The notes under the pieces: model-generated
What the model was told of the DNA's origin: nothing
What the model saw: only the letters and a program-made list of their open reading frames with translations
Databases searched by the model: none
From: Candidatus Saccharibacteria bacterium CG_4_10_14_0_2_um_filter_52_9
GTDB lineage: Bacteria > Actinomycetota > Acidimicrobiia > Acidimicrobiales > RAAP-2
DNA: 47,344 nt
Direction of reading: 5' to 3'
Assembly (NCBI GenBank): GCA_903970515.1
Contig: CAJCJA010000019.1
Coordinates: forward strand, 1 to 47,344
Part shown: piece after piece, positions 10,949-19,946 of the stretch
Layout: each line of letters opens with the position of its first letter
Position numbering within the stretch: the stretch's first letter is position 1
Made by a program: the position numbers and the translations under genes

Positions 10949-11118
10949 AGGAGCGAGTTTCCGGAGTCGGCCGCGGTGGCGCCGGAGTGTCACGAGGTTC
11001 GCGTCGGAGGCATTTCGAGGACAAATTTTAAGACCTTCTTATTGACGCTAAATTCCGTCTTCATTTTGTCCCCTAATACTGCAGTGGTAGTTAAGTCGAT
11101 TTCGAAAGGAGAAATACA

Positions 11119-12399
11119 GTGGAACCGACCTTTGAGAACGACACGAACGTTGAGGACCGCGAAGTGCCCATCATCGAGGTGTCGCGGCGCGGACACGTGC
11201 GACTCCACATCTTCGCCGCAATTGTCCTGGTCGTCGCGATTGCCGGATTCGGCTTCATTTTTGGGCACTACGTCGTCACGACGCACTCGTCCCAGAGCAC
11301 CCACCCCAGTGCCTCGAACAGCAACTTCCCGTTCGAAGGTTTTGGCAACTTCTTCACCAATCCGTCCTCGCCGTCGAGCGGATCCTCCTCGGGAGGCGCT
11401 TCGTCGAAGGCTGACGCCGCAGCGGCGGCGACCGCCAAATTAGTGGACCCGGGGCTCGTTGATATCAACACCAGCCTCTCGTACCAAGACAGTGCCGCGG
11501 CGGGGACGGGCATGGTACTCACGTCCAACGGTCTGGTATTGACGAACAACCACGTCATCGAGGGAGCGACGTCCATCACCGCACGCGACGTGGGCAACGG
11601 CAAGGTGTACACCGCCACCGTCGTTGGCTACGACGTGAATCGAGACGTCGCCCTATTGAAACTCAAGGACGCTTCAGGTTTGAAGACAGTCTCGACGAGC
11701 GCCACGACAGTGCTCACGAAGGGCGAAGCAGTCGTGGGCATTGGTAACGCGGGTGGCAGCGGAGGCACGCCGAGCGTCGCCGCGGGCACTGTCACCGCCC
11801 TTGATCAATCCCTCACCGCGAGCGATGAACAAAGCGCGACCGGCTCAGAGAATTTAAGCGGCATGATTGAAACGAACGCGAACATCCAGCCGGGTGACTC
11901 CGGTGGTCCCTTAGTTACCACCAGCGGCAAGGTCGTTGGCATGGACACCGCTGCATCCGAAGCGGGAGGTGGCTTTGGATTCGAGAACTTCACTTCTAAC
12001 CATACGCAGGCTTACAGCATTCCCATCAACACTGCGTTACGGATTGCCAAGTCCATCGAAGCGGGCGACTCGTCCACGGCCATTCACATCGGGGCGACCG
12101 CCTTCATGGGCGTCGAAATAGAACCAACGAGCAGCGCGGGCCAATTCAACGGCGGTGCACCGAGCGCCACTGGTGTGGAGATCGTCGGACTTATCTCCGG
12201 CACTCCCGCTGCTTCAACGTCACTGGTGTCGGGCGACGTCATCACCTCGATCAACGGTCAAAGTGTGACCACGTCGCTCGACGTCGAAAACATCCTGCAA
12301 GCGTTAAAGCCCGGCGATTCAGTGCAGATTGATTACGTCACGACGAGCGGCACCTCGGCGACGTTGTCACTCCAATTGGCATCCGGTCCCGCACAGTAG
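11119..12399 (+). CDS. Membrane-anchored HtrA/DegP-type serine protease with PDZ domain
   Basis: 426 residues. A cytoplasmic N-terminus is followed by one transmembrane segment (~30-52), a Ser/Gly/Ala-rich linker to ~105, a trypsin-like S1C domain (~110-315) and a C-terminal PDZ domain (~330-422). The catalytic triad is His145 (TNNHVIEGA), Asp176 (NRDVALLKL) and Ser261 (QPGDSGGPLV). The protease faces outside the membrane and is expected to handle misfolded or damaged envelope proteins. PDZ motifs include SGTPAASTSLVSGDVITSING. The GTG start has AAAGGAG eight to nine bases before it. It is monocistronic, closed by a strong hairpin. Confidence 0.93.
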   Translation: MEPTFENDTNVEDREVPIIEVSRRGHVRLHIFAAIVLVVAIAGFGFIFGHYVVTTHSSQSTHPSASNSNFPFEGFGNFFTNPSSPSSGSSSGGASSKADAAAAATAKLVDPGLVDINTSLSYQDSAAAGTGMVLTSNGLVLTNNHVIEGATSITARDVGNGKVYTATVVGYDVNRDVALLKLKDASGLKTVSTSATTVLTKGEAVVGIGNAGGSGGTPSVAAGTVTALDQSLTASDEQSATGSENLSGMIETNANIQPGDSGGPLVTTSGKVVGMDTAASEAGGGFGFENFTSNHTQAYSIPINTALRIAKSIEAGDSSTAIHIGATAFMGVEIEPTSSAGQFNGGAPSATGVEIVGLISGTPAASTSLVSGDVITSINGQSVTTSLDVENILQALKPGDSVQIDYVTTSGTSATLSLQLASGPAQ

Positions 12400-12401
12400 G
12401 T

Positions 12402-12442
12402 TCGCTGCGCCTGACGGTTTCTCCCTGCGTCAGGCGCAGCGA
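12402..12442. terminator. 15-bp perfect hairpin after the HtrA gene
   Basis: TCGCTGCGCCTGACG (12402-12416) is exactly complementary to 12428-12442, with an 11-base loop. It begins three bases after the protease stop codon. No T-tract follows on either strand, so it is either a U-less terminator, a block to 3' decay, or both. The next gene is convergent. Confidence 0.65.
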
Positions 12443-12519
12443 GCGGGTGTCGTCGTACTTCGTGTTCGACGCCAAATCGGCAGATCTACCCACGTTGACA
12501 CCAACGTGAGTAAAGCCGA

Positions 12520-12987
12520 TCAGCGTGCCGCGGCTTCTAGATCGGCGATGTCAAGCTTCGCCATCTTTAATAGCGCCTGCATCACCCGATTCGCAGCCTC
12601 GGGATCAGACTCGCTCATTAACTCCCCGAGTCGAGTGGGTACGATCTGCCAGGACAATCCGAATCGGTCGGTTAACCAACCACACTGCCCGGGTGCACCG
12701 CCGTCAACCAGTCGATCCCAGTAGTAGTCGATCTCTTCTTGCGATTCACAATTGATCACCAACGAGATCGCAGGGTTGAAGTGATATTGAGGTCCGCCGT
12801 TCAGCGCCATGAAGGGTCGGCCGTCGATCTCGAAGTTGACAACCATCGTTGAGCCTTCTTCACCCGGGGTATCGGGTCCATAGTCTGCCCCCGCTTCTCG
12901 CTTCGAATTGGGAAAGATCGAGGTATAGAACGCAACCGCCTGATCTGCTTGTCCGTCGAACCAGAGACACGTGGAGAGCGCCAGCAT
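12520..12987 (-). CDS. PhnB-like VOC protein
   Basis: 155 residues. The opening STCLWFDGQADQAVAFYTSIFPNS and the pattern MVVNFEIDGRPFMALNGGP, DYYWDRLVDGG, GWLTDRFGLSWQIVP identify the PhnB/'3-demethylubiquinone-9 3-methyltransferase' VOC group, in which no methyltransferase activity is implied. The C-terminal extension (AANRVMQALLKMAKLDIADLEAAA) is typical. An upstream GTG (13011) is open, but ATG 12987 has TATGAT exactly six bases before it and gives the usual family N-terminus, so the mRNA is probably leaderless. Confidence 0.87.
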   Translation of the reverse strand: MLALSTCLWFDGQADQAVAFYTSIFPNSKREAGADYGPDTPGEEGSTMVVNFEIDGRPFMALNGGPQYHFNPAISLVINCESQEEIDYYWDRLVDGGAPGQCGWLTDRFGLSWQIVPTRLGELMSESDPEAANRVMQALLKMAKLDIADLEAAAR

Positions 12988-12993
12988 CGCCAC

Positions 12994-12999
12994 ATCATA
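12994..12999 (-). promoter_or_regulatory. -10 element of a leaderless promoter (PhnB-like gene)
   Basis: TATGAT, one mismatch from TATAAT, ends six bases before the ATG at 12987. The predicted transcript starts on the start codon. No clear -35. Confidence 0.55.
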
Positions 13000-13145
13000 G
13001 AGTCGACACACGGGCGCCTAAGAAGATATCTCTTCACTGTCGTACCTAGCGCCTTGACAACGCAATGACTTCAATGGCTCGAAGATAGTCAGGCCCCTAT
13101 GCTGCAAAAGTAAAAGTCTCGGCGACGCACAACAAAAGAGGTGTC

Positions 13146-14567
13146 ATGAAGCGTTCCTGTCTCGCGGCGCGAACGGCTCGAGTGGCCCAACGTCGACTCG
13201 CGGTGGTGATGGTCGTCACCGCGCTCGGAGCATTTTCCTTCGTCCCACCGACAAGTGGCGTCGCCACATCGTTCACGAGCGCCGGCTCGGCGAGAAGCGC
13301 TCGTACGGTCGTCGCGCCCCACAGCCCCGTCGGCAAACAGCTTGAGTGGCTGCTCGGCATCTCATCGCTTCTGCCTCTCTCGGCGAAAGAAGAGTCTGCC
13401 CACTTCGACGCGACGTTTGTCAATGAGGAACCCGTCAACAAACTCAATCAAGCCTTCGATAGTCTCGGGTCAACCGGCTCGACGATCACGCTGCTGAGTC
13501 TTTCCAGCGTGACGAGCAACTCGCTGAAGGCCGTCGTCAAGATCGGGTTGATCAAGTACGCCGTTCAGTTGTCCGTCGACACCAAGGGCCTCATCGCAGG
13601 CCTGTTTTTCTCATTGGCGGCACCAATTCCGATACCCAAGGTGTCGTCCTGGTCACAAGTCAACACGGATCTCAAGAACGCTGCTCCCGACGTCAGCTTC
13701 CTCGCCGCGCAACTCGACGCACATGGCACGTGCAGTGACGTTCACCAAGTTGATGGCGACACCCCGCGACCTCTCGGATCAATGTTCAAGTTGTTCATCC
13801 TGGGCGCGCTCGCGAACGCCATTAAGAATCACACCGTGCGCTGGAATCAGAAACTCACGCTCACTGACGCGATCAAAGTCCCCGGGAGCGGCGTCGTACA
13901 AGACGATCCCGCCGGGACGGTGCTCAGCGTCGAGCAAACCGCCATCGACATGATCTCGGTGAGTGACAACACCGCAGCCGACATGTTGCTCCAGCTCGTC
14001 GGTCGCAGCGCCGTCGAAGCACAGGTGCGCACGTGGTCCGCGCACGCGGACCTCGACGTGCCATTTCTCAGTGCCGCAGAGTTCTTCGTGCTGAAATGGC
14101 ACGATTTCCCTACGCTGGCCAATCACTATCTCTCGCTGAGTGCGACCCAGCGCGCGGCGTACCTCACGACGAGCGTGGACACAGTTTCTGACGCTGCCAT
14201 CTCGTCATCGACCACACCTCGCGACGTCAACAGCATTGAATGGTTTGCGTCACCTCACGACATCTGCCATGCATTTTCGGGACTTTCGGCGCTCGAAACC
14301 GAGCAAGACCTGAGCCCGCTCAACACGATCCTCGACACCAACAACGGTGGCATCGCCCTCAGCGCCACCACGTGGAGTCGGGTGTGGTTCAAGGGGGGAT
14401 CGGAACCCGGCGTACTCACGCTCGGGTACCTCGCGCGCGACAACGCTGGTAAGACGTTCGTCGTCGTCGTAATGCTCGAGAACCCGTCAAAGCCAATTGC
14501 GTCATCGACCACCCTGCTCGGACTCGGCGTCGTCACCGGGGCTTTGAACCTACTTCACCGGGGTTGA
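13146..14567 (+). CDS. Secreted beta-lactamase-fold serine hydrolase with ORF12-type N-terminal domain
   Basis: 473 residues. A long n-region and signal sequence (~1-40) are followed by an N-terminal domain (~60-165: PVGKQLEWLLGISSLLPLSAKEESAHFDATFVNEEPVNKLNQAF) that matches the ORF12-N module first seen in clavulanate clusters. A class A beta-lactamase-like domain follows: Ser212-x-x-Lys215 (GSMFKL), Ser273-Asp274-Asn275, and Lys416-Gly-Gly in the place of the usual KTG. No general-base Glu of the EPELN type is obvious. It may be an esterase, a peptidase or a weak beta-lactam-binding enzyme. The SD AAGAGGTG precedes the ATG. It is not in a biosynthetic cluster. Resistance is not implied. Confidence 0.8.
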   Translation: MKRSCLAARTARVAQRRLAVVMVVTALGAFSFVPPTSGVATSFTSAGSARSARTVVAPHSPVGKQLEWLLGISSLLPLSAKEESAHFDATFVNEEPVNKLNQAFDSLGSTGSTITLLSLSSVTSNSLKAVVKIGLIKYAVQLSVDTKGLIAGLFFSLAAPIPIPKVSSWSQVNTDLKNAAPDVSFLAAQLDAHGTCSDVHQVDGDTPRPLGSMFKLFILGALANAIKNHTVRWNQKLTLTDAIKVPGSGVVQDDPAGTVLSVEQTAIDMISVSDNTAADMLLQLVGRSAVEAQVRTWSAHADLDVPFLSAAEFFVLKWHDFPTLANHYLSLSATQRAAYLTTSVDTVSDAAISSSTTPRDVNSIEWFASPHDICHAFSGLSALETEQDLSPLNTILDTNNGGIALSATTWSRVWFKGGSEPGVLTLGYLARDNAGKTFVVVVMLENPSKPIASSTTLLGLGVVTGALNLLHRG

Positions 14568-14710
14568 TCAACATCCGCATTGAACCTGATGGACGTCACC
14601 GTCACAGCCACGCGCCGCGGGTCACGATACTTAGTCAATTGTTATCTTCAGTCGCATCAACATTCGTCGTCGGCGTCTATAACTGAAATAGCTAACAAGT
14701 GAGGCGCAGC

Positions 14711-15010
14711 ATGCCACCCAGATTTCAACATCCAGGCTTCGGAGGCCATCCAGGTTTTGGTGCCGGAGGTGCCATCTTCATGATTCTCTTACTTATCCTC
14801 GTCGTGCTCGCCATCATATGGATCTTCAACACGTTTACGCATCGTCACCACCACCTGCACCACGATCCCGGGCCACAAGGAATCGCTCGCACGGGGCATC
14901 CGCCCTTCAACCCGGAGGCCCAACGAATCCTTGAAGAACGATTTGCCCGTGGTGAAATCGACGCCGACGAATTCAAGTTGAAGCGTGACCTACTACGAGA
15001 TAACTCGTAA
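14711..15010 (+). CDS. SHOCT-domain membrane protein
   Basis: 99 residues from the ATG at 14711, which has GTGAGG six bases upstream. A short Pro/Gly/Phe-rich N-terminus (FQHPGFGGHPGFGAGG) precedes one strong transmembrane segment (~18-40), a His-rich patch (HRHHHLHH) that could bind metal, and a C-terminal SHOCT motif (NPEAQRILEERFARGEIDADEFKLKRDLL). SHOCT modules are short helical hairpins found at the C-termini of many membrane proteins and are thought to mediate oligomerisation. Precise role unknown. Confidence 0.8.
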   Translation: MPPRFQHPGFGGHPGFGAGGAIFMILLLILVVLAIIWIFNTFTHRHHHLHHDPGPQGIARTGHPPFNPEAQRILEERFARGEIDADEFKLKRDLLRDNS

Positions 15011-15122
15011 TACCATCCCGGTGCGAATCTCGCGCACGACTCGCTCGATACTGTTGTCCCGATTGATTGACGAAAACGAACCACACTCGCGTTGAGACGA
15101 ATCGTGGGGACTCTGTTGAGTA

Positions 15123-15560
15123 TTAGGCGAGCGCCGCGTCCAAGGTGATGGTCGTGCCGGTAAGTGCCTTACTCACCGGGCACTGTGCCTTCGCTTCGCC
15201 GGCAACCTTCTTGAAGCCCGCGTCGTCGAGACCTTCGACGTCGCCACGAACTAGCAGCGCGATGTTCGAAATGCGAAATCCGCCCGCGGGATCTGGCTCC
15301 AAGGTCACGGTGGCGTCAACCTCGAGACCCTTGGGCGTCGCGTCGGCGCGCGCCACCAGCGCAGAAAGTTGCATTGCGTAGCACGAAGCGTGCGCGGCCG
15401 CAATCAATTCCTCCGGGCTCGTCGTGCCGTCAGCGTCTTCCGCCGTTCGCTTCGGGAACGACACGTCATAGGACCCCGCCCCGCTACTCGTCAACGTCAC
15501 GCGTCCTGATCCATCTTGTAGTCCGCCAGTCCAACTGGTGTGTGCACTTCTCTTTGGCAT
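15123..15560 (-). CDS. OsmC/Ohr-family peroxiredoxin
   Basis: 145 residues, OsmC subgroup. The family reduces organic hydroperoxides with two cysteines: the peroxidatic one in HASCYAMQLS (Cys60) and the resolving one in AQCPVSKAL (Cys127), both present. The N-terminal RSAHTSWTGGLQDGSGRVTL is the usual strand pair. GGAGGGG lies four to five bases before the ATG at 15560, so the longer frame to 15662 is rejected. It adds to the peroxide-defence genes of this window. No regulator is adjacent. Confidence 0.9.
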   Translation of the reverse strand: MPKRSAHTSWTGGLQDGSGRVTLTSSGAGSYDVSFPKRTAEDADGTTSPEELIAAAHASCYAMQLSALVARADATPKGLEVDATVTLEPDPAGGFRISNIALLVRGDVEGLDDAGFKKVAGEAKAQCPVSKALTGTTITLDAALA

Positions 15561-15785
15561 TGCCCCTCCAACATTTGTTGTCCGTAGTGTAAGTCGCTGC
15601 GGCGACGCGCGGCGAGTACGCCACGCATCACGGGCGAACCACCCAGAATCTCCCAAAATCACGATGAAACGAAGCGTCGCAGCCTTTCCCCTAAACTTGT
15701 TGGTCGAACCGGTGCGACTCTCTCGGGAATCATCGTGCCCGACTTCCCATCGCCATGCGAAGGGAAGTCCTCAAGGAGAAGCAGC

Positions 15786-17438
15786 GTGGCATCCAAAAAC
15801 TCCAAGGACAATCGGCTCGCCAATGGCGAGCGCCTTGAGGCCTTGGGCGCCGCAATCGAGCAGCGCAGCAACGCGAACGGCGCTCGACGTTCTCGCCGAC
15901 CAGGCACGCGCCATCGAGTTCGATGGGGGCGACTCATTGCGTTTTCGGTGCTCGGACTCGTCGTAGTCCTCATACTCGGCGTCGCCGCCGATTACTTGTA
16001 CCTCGGTTCAAAGATTCACCACACTCACGTGAATTATCTGCAATCCGCGAATGGACCCGAGAACATCTTGCTCGTGGGTTCGACTGACCGCTGCGCCCTC
16101 AAGGTCCAGAACAAGGCGTACGGACTCTGTCAAGACGGCGTCAACGGCATCAACAGCGACATCGTAATGATCGTGCACGTGAATCCCGCGACCCGTCAAT
16201 TGGGGCTCCTGTCGATTCCGCGCGACCTCTTTATACCGAACGCTCGCATCGAGGGGCCGAACAAGATCGACGCCGCTCTCTACGAAGGTCCGAGCCAACT
16301 CGCGACGGCCATCGAAGAGGACTTCGCCATTCCGATCAATCACTACGTCGAACTCAACTTCGACACGTTCGCGAGCGTGGTGGACGCCCTCGGCGGTGTC
16401 TACATGTACTTCCCCGTCCCCATCTTTGACGCCGAGTCGGGTCTCAACATCCCTCATCCGGGCTGTCGTTTGTTGGACGGTTATCACGCGTTGCAGGTCG
16501 TTCGAGCTCGACACCTGCAGATTCAACCAACCCCGACGAACCACGACTTTCACACCTGGCCTCAAGAAGGTGAGAGCGACATCGCTCGAATCCGACGCAC
16601 GCACGAGTTCTTGCGCGTCCTCGCGGCGAAGGTCGCCTCTCGAGGACTCGGTGACCCGTTCACCGATCAATCGATTGTCTCCTCAGTGATTGGCTCCATA
16701 CAGGTGGACCAGAATTTCTCCGAGCGCCACATGATCTCGTTGGCCCGTGACTTTGCATCAACCAACATCAACTCCGTCCCGCAATTGACGTATCCCGTCG
16801 TCGAAGTGGAGACGGGTAGTTACCTCTACCAGGGTTACCACTACGGCGACGTCGAATTCCCAGTCCAGCCCACCGGACAGTCCACCTTGGACACAATCTT
16901 TCAGGTGAGCCCGGGAGAAAATTCGTTCAACTACGAATCGCTCCCCAAGGCCCATAGTTTCGCTGTCAGCGTAGAGAACGGCTCGAACATCAGTGGTCAA
17001 GCGGCCACGATCGCGAACGCACTCACCAAGAAGGGATTCACAATCCAGTCGAAAGGAACGCGCACGCCTGACGGACCGGTCGATGAGACAATTGTCTGGT
17101 ACGGAGGTAAGCAACCTCCCGCCAACGCCAACTGGAAGAGTCCGGGTCTCGCCGCGGCGCAAGAGGTCCTCGACCAACTGCGCGGTCCGGCGATCCTCGG
17201 CTATGACCCGAGCGAGGTGACGCCGGGCGCTCTCGTCACGGTCCAAACCGGTGACAACTTAAGCGTCGTCGTCGCTGCGCCAAAGACAACGGGCCCCACG
17301 ACGAAGAAAGCGACATCAACCACCACTACCACCATCGGCGCCACCAGCGAGTTTTCCGCCCCAACCCCCACCAACCAAGCCCTCGAGCCCTACGACCCAC
17401 GAGCCTGCAACGCGGCCCACGACGGTCCCGCGAACTAG
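15786..17438 (+). CDS. LytR-CpsA-Psr (LCP) family cell-wall glycopolymer ligase with LytR_C domain
   Basis: 550 residues. A basic cytoplasmic N-terminus, one transmembrane helix (~48-72) and the extracellular LCP domain: NILLVGSTD, NSDIVMIVHVNP, LLSIPRDLFIP, INHYVELNFDTFASVVDALGG, and the arginine-rich ARIRRTHEFL. LCP enzymes transfer polyprenyl-linked polymers (teichoic acid, arabinogalactan or similar) to peptidoglycan. A LytR_C domain (~395-465: FAVSVENGSNISGQAATIANAL) and a Thr/Pro-rich tail follow. The start is GTG 15786, with AAGGAG nine to ten bases upstream; the frame extends to 15735 but lacks a ribosome site there. An unusual insert (HLQIQPTPTNHDFHTWPQEGES) precedes the arginine motif. 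Confidence 0.92.
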   Translation: MASKNSKDNRLANGERLEALGAAIEQRSNANGARRSRRPGTRHRVRWGRLIAFSVLGLVVVLILGVAADYLYLGSKIHHTHVNYLQSANGPENILLVGSTDRCALKVQNKAYGLCQDGVNGINSDIVMIVHVNPATRQLGLLSIPRDLFIPNARIEGPNKIDAALYEGPSQLATAIEEDFAIPINHYVELNFDTFASVVDALGGVYMYFPVPIFDAESGLNIPHPGCRLLDGYHALQVVRARHLQIQPTPTNHDFHTWPQEGESDIARIRRTHEFLRVLAAKVASRGLGDPFTDQSIVSSVIGSIQVDQNFSERHMISLARDFASTNINSVPQLTYPVVEVETGSYLYQGYHYGDVEFPVQPTGQSTLDTIFQVSPGENSFNYESLPKAHSFAVSVENGSNISGQAATIANALTKKGFTIQSKGTRTPDGPVDETIVWYGGKQPPANANWKSPGLAAAQEVLDQLRGPAILGYDPSEVTPGALVTVQTGDNLSVVVAAPKTTGPTTKKATSTTTTTIGATSEFSAPTPTNQALEPYDPRACNAAHDGPAN

Positions 17439-17491
17439 CGTCGGAACTTCAACACGAAAATTCGCAAGGTCGGTGGTTAGTGTTGGCTCAC

Positions 17492-18190
17492 ATGACACGA
17501 CGAGGACTCGACTTGAAGGCGCCACTGCGTGCGCGCGACGTCGTCGTAGGACTCGTCGCCCTTGGGCTCAGCATCGCTCTCGTCGTCCTCGGCACGACGT
17601 TGGGTCGAATTCACAGTTCGAAGACTCACCTCGTGATCATCGCGTGGGCATGCGCGATTCTCCTTCTCCTTACCGGCACCATCGCGATACGACGTATCAC
17701 CGCCGACCTAGGAAGATTGGTCACCCATCGTTCGTACGTCGGCGCGGGAGCGATTGTGCGACTGGTGACTACCGGCGCAAGTTACGTCGTACTCTTGTTC
17801 GCGCTGTTTGGCGTCCTTGGCGTTTCAGTGTCGCACTTGCTCATTGGTGCGGGCGTCGCGGGCGTGGTGATTGGCATCGCGGCCCAGCAAAGCCTCGCCA
17901 ACGTCTTCGCATCTCTCGTCTTACTCTTCGCGCGTCCCTTCGTCGTCGGCGAGAACATACGAATACGCTCGGGCGTGCTTGGCGTCATCGACGTCGAGGT
18001 GCTGGGTATCGGTCTCACCTACGTGACCGTTCGTACCGAAGACGGCATACTCAAGGTTCCTAATTCAGTGCTTCTCGCCTCCGGCATCGGTCAAACCGAT
18101 CCAAAGAGTCACGCACCCCACGCTGCGACGAATCCCTCGCCATCAACCTCGTCCGACGAGCAACCTGGAACCTCCAGCGTCAATGGGTAA
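17492..18190 (+). CDS. Small mechanosensitive channel, MscS family
   Basis: 232 residues. Predicted spans at ~17-38, 48-66, 82-104 and the pore helix region GVAGVVIGIAAQQSLANVFASLVLLFARPFVVGENIRI, the MscS signature with its Gly/Ala packing face. The beta domain (SGVLGVIDVEVLGIGLTYVTVRTEDGILKVPNSVLL) is complete but the large C-terminal cage domain is missing and replaced by a Ser/Pro-rich tail, giving a short family member. TAGTGT (17478-17483) eight bases before the ATG 17492 suggests a nearly leaderless message, so the GTG at 17480 is less likely. Releases solutes on osmotic downshock. Confidence 0.88.
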   Translation: MTRRGLDLKAPLRARDVVVGLVALGLSIALVVLGTTLGRIHSSKTHLVIIAWACAILLLLTGTIAIRRITADLGRLVTHRSYVGAGAIVRLVTTGASYVVLLFALFGVLGVSVSHLLIGAGVAGVVIGIAAQQSLANVFASLVLLFARPFVVGENIRIRSGVLGVIDVEVLGIGLTYVTVRTEDGILKVPNSVLLASGIGQTDPKSHAPHAATNPSPSTSSDEQPGTSSVNG

Positions 18191-18256
18191 AACAATGCTG
18201 ACGACGAAGGTTGCGCACGTAAGAATGTTCTACACGGCGAACTCCAGCTCCGCTCG

Positions 18257-18297
18257 ACTCAGTGAGTTCAATTGATACCCACTTACTTATACTGAGT
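18257..18297 (+). promoter_or_regulatory. Candidate promoter flanked by an inverted repeat
   Basis: ACTCAGT (18257-18263) and ACTGAGT (18291-18297) are complementary 7-mers around an AT-rich core. TATACT at 18288-18293 could be the -10 for the repeat protein gene, leaving a ~70-base leader. It may be an operator site; no regulator is assigned. Confidence 0.35.
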
Positions 18298-18370
18298 TGG
18301 CAGGCGTACCGATCACGATCGTCGTCTTTGAGCGACTAGTTCAAGCCAAGCAACCAACAACGAGGAGTCC

Positions 18371-19822
18371 ATGAAGTTCCAACGTGCAACACTCCTCGTG
18401 GCCGTCTTGGTCATCCTGGGCGTAAGTGCTCCGGCGGGAGCCGCCGGCACTCCAACGTGGCAGAGTGCGAAGAACGCGGCGCTACCGAGCGGCGCAGCGG
18501 GTCTCTATAACGGGAACCTCTCAACGCTCTCGTGTCCCGCCGCCGGCTACTGCGCCGCTGGAGGTATCTACCAAGACTCCAGTGGCAATGCCTACGGTTT
18601 GTTGTTGAATGAGGTCGACGGGGTCTGGCGCGCACCGACGTCACTCGTCCCTCCCGCGAACGCGGTGATCAGTAGCGGCGTCACGCTCTACGACGTGTCG
18701 TGCGGCGCACCTGAAGATTGCGTGGCGGTGGGCTCGTATTCGAACACAGCGTCGGATCAACTAAGTTTCGTCGACGTCGAAACAAGTGGCGTCTGGGCGA
18801 GGGCTGCACAAATTACGTTGCCCGCGAATGCGTCGAGTAGTGCCCAGGTATCCGACCTTCATTCCGTCGTATGTGCGTCCGCGGGAAACTGCAGCGCGGT
18901 CGGAACGTATAACGCCACGGCGAGCCGCAGTCCCCTACAAGAGGCGTACGTCGTCAATGACGTTCGCGGCCACTGGTCAAGTGGCATTGAAGTGCGTCTC
19001 CCCGCGGGAACCAACTACAACCCCTTCGCTACCTTGAGTCAGATCTCGTGCGCATCGGCCGGCAACTGCAGCGCCGCGGGATCCTTCATCGACGCGAATA
19101 ACGTGACCCACGCGCTCGTCGTCGACGAGGTCGCGGGGACGTGGCGACCGGGCCTCGCCCTCGCAACGCCAGACAACGCGAGCAGTTATGCGGGCGCCCA
19201 ACTCAGCGAAGTATCGTGTTCGACAGCGAGCAATTGCAGCGCGTTCGGTACGTACAACACGTCGAGTGGTGATGTCGAGACACTGGTCGCCAACGAAGTC
19301 CAAGGCACCTGGTCGCGAGCGAGTGAGATTCAGCTTCCCTCGACGGCCGCGTCCAATCCTCACGTCGTGCTCTACGGATTTCGAGGCATTGCGTGTCCCT
19401 CAAACGCCAACTGCACCTCGGGCGGTCAATACGTCGATAAGTCAGGTGACGTGCAAGGTTTTCTCGTGAACGAAGTGAATGGGAAGTGGCAAGTCGCAAC
19501 TGAACTGACGTTGCCCGCGGGCGCGACACAAGCGGGGAAGAATGGCGGCGTCGTCGCCATCACGTGCAGTAGCACCGGGGACTGCAGCGCTGGCGCCGCG
19601 TACGAGGACTCCGCGGGACAGTACCAAGCTCTCGTCGCGAGCGAAGTCAACCGTACGTGGGACAACGAGACCACTCTTTCCTTACCTAACAACGCAGCGA
19701 CGGTCGGAATGGCCGGCGGCGTCTACGCGGTCGAGTGCCAGCCATCAGGGTCCTGCACCGCGGTGGGGAGTTACGAGACCGCATCGGACAACTACCTCGG
19801 CTTCACCGATCAAGCCTCGTGA
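18371..19822 (+). CDS. Secreted 8-repeat Cys-motif protein (probable beta-propeller)
   Basis: 483 residues with a clear Sec signal peptide (~1-25, ending APAGAAG). The mature protein has eight motifs of the type (V/I)xC-x5-C-(S/T)AxG spaced 55-60 residues, each followed by Y-x-polar stretch, LVxxEVxGxW and a LPxxA strand. The last motif lacks its own W-strand, while the mature N-terminus (TPTWQSAKNAALPSG) supplies one, as expected for a velcro-closed eight-bladed propeller. It shares the repeat core with the protein at 2296-4854 but has longer blades and no anchor domain, so it may be released. GAGGAGTCC precedes the ATG. Ligand unknown. Confidence 0.82.
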   Translation: MKFQRATLLVAVLVILGVSAPAGAAGTPTWQSAKNAALPSGAAGLYNGNLSTLSCPAAGYCAAGGIYQDSSGNAYGLLLNEVDGVWRAPTSLVPPANAVISSGVTLYDVSCGAPEDCVAVGSYSNTASDQLSFVDVETSGVWARAAQITLPANASSSAQVSDLHSVVCASAGNCSAVGTYNATASRSPLQEAYVVNDVRGHWSSGIEVRLPAGTNYNPFATLSQISCASAGNCSAAGSFIDANNVTHALVVDEVAGTWRPGLALATPDNASSYAGAQLSEVSCSTASNCSAFGTYNTSSGDVETLVANEVQGTWSRASEIQLPSTAASNPHVVLYGFRGIACPSNANCTSGGQYVDKSGDVQGFLVNEVNGKWQVATELTLPAGATQAGKNGGVVAITCSSTGDCSAGAAYEDSAGQYQALVASEVNRTWDNETTLSLPNNAATVGMAGGVYAVECQPSGSCTAVGSYETASDNYLGFTDQAS

Positions 19823-19934
19823 ACGCGGGTTTCGACAAGTGGTATATCAATCCAGGCGAAGAACCGGCACAAGGTTTCATGTGATGACCACCGTTCGATA
19901 GCGCGCCTTTCACCTTGCGATAACCCTGTCTCCC

Positions 19935-19940
19935 TACGTT
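19935..19940 (+). promoter_or_regulatory. -10 element of a leaderless promoter (leader ORF and response regulator)
   Basis: TACGTT ends exactly six bases before the ATG at 19947, the same geometry as at five other starts in this window. No convincing -35 is visible. Confidence 0.5.
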
Positions 19941-19946
19941 GGTTGC

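Noticed and set aside
17473-18063. 196-codon frame overlapping MscS
   Set aside because: Arg-rich shadow in another frame of a clear MscS gene.
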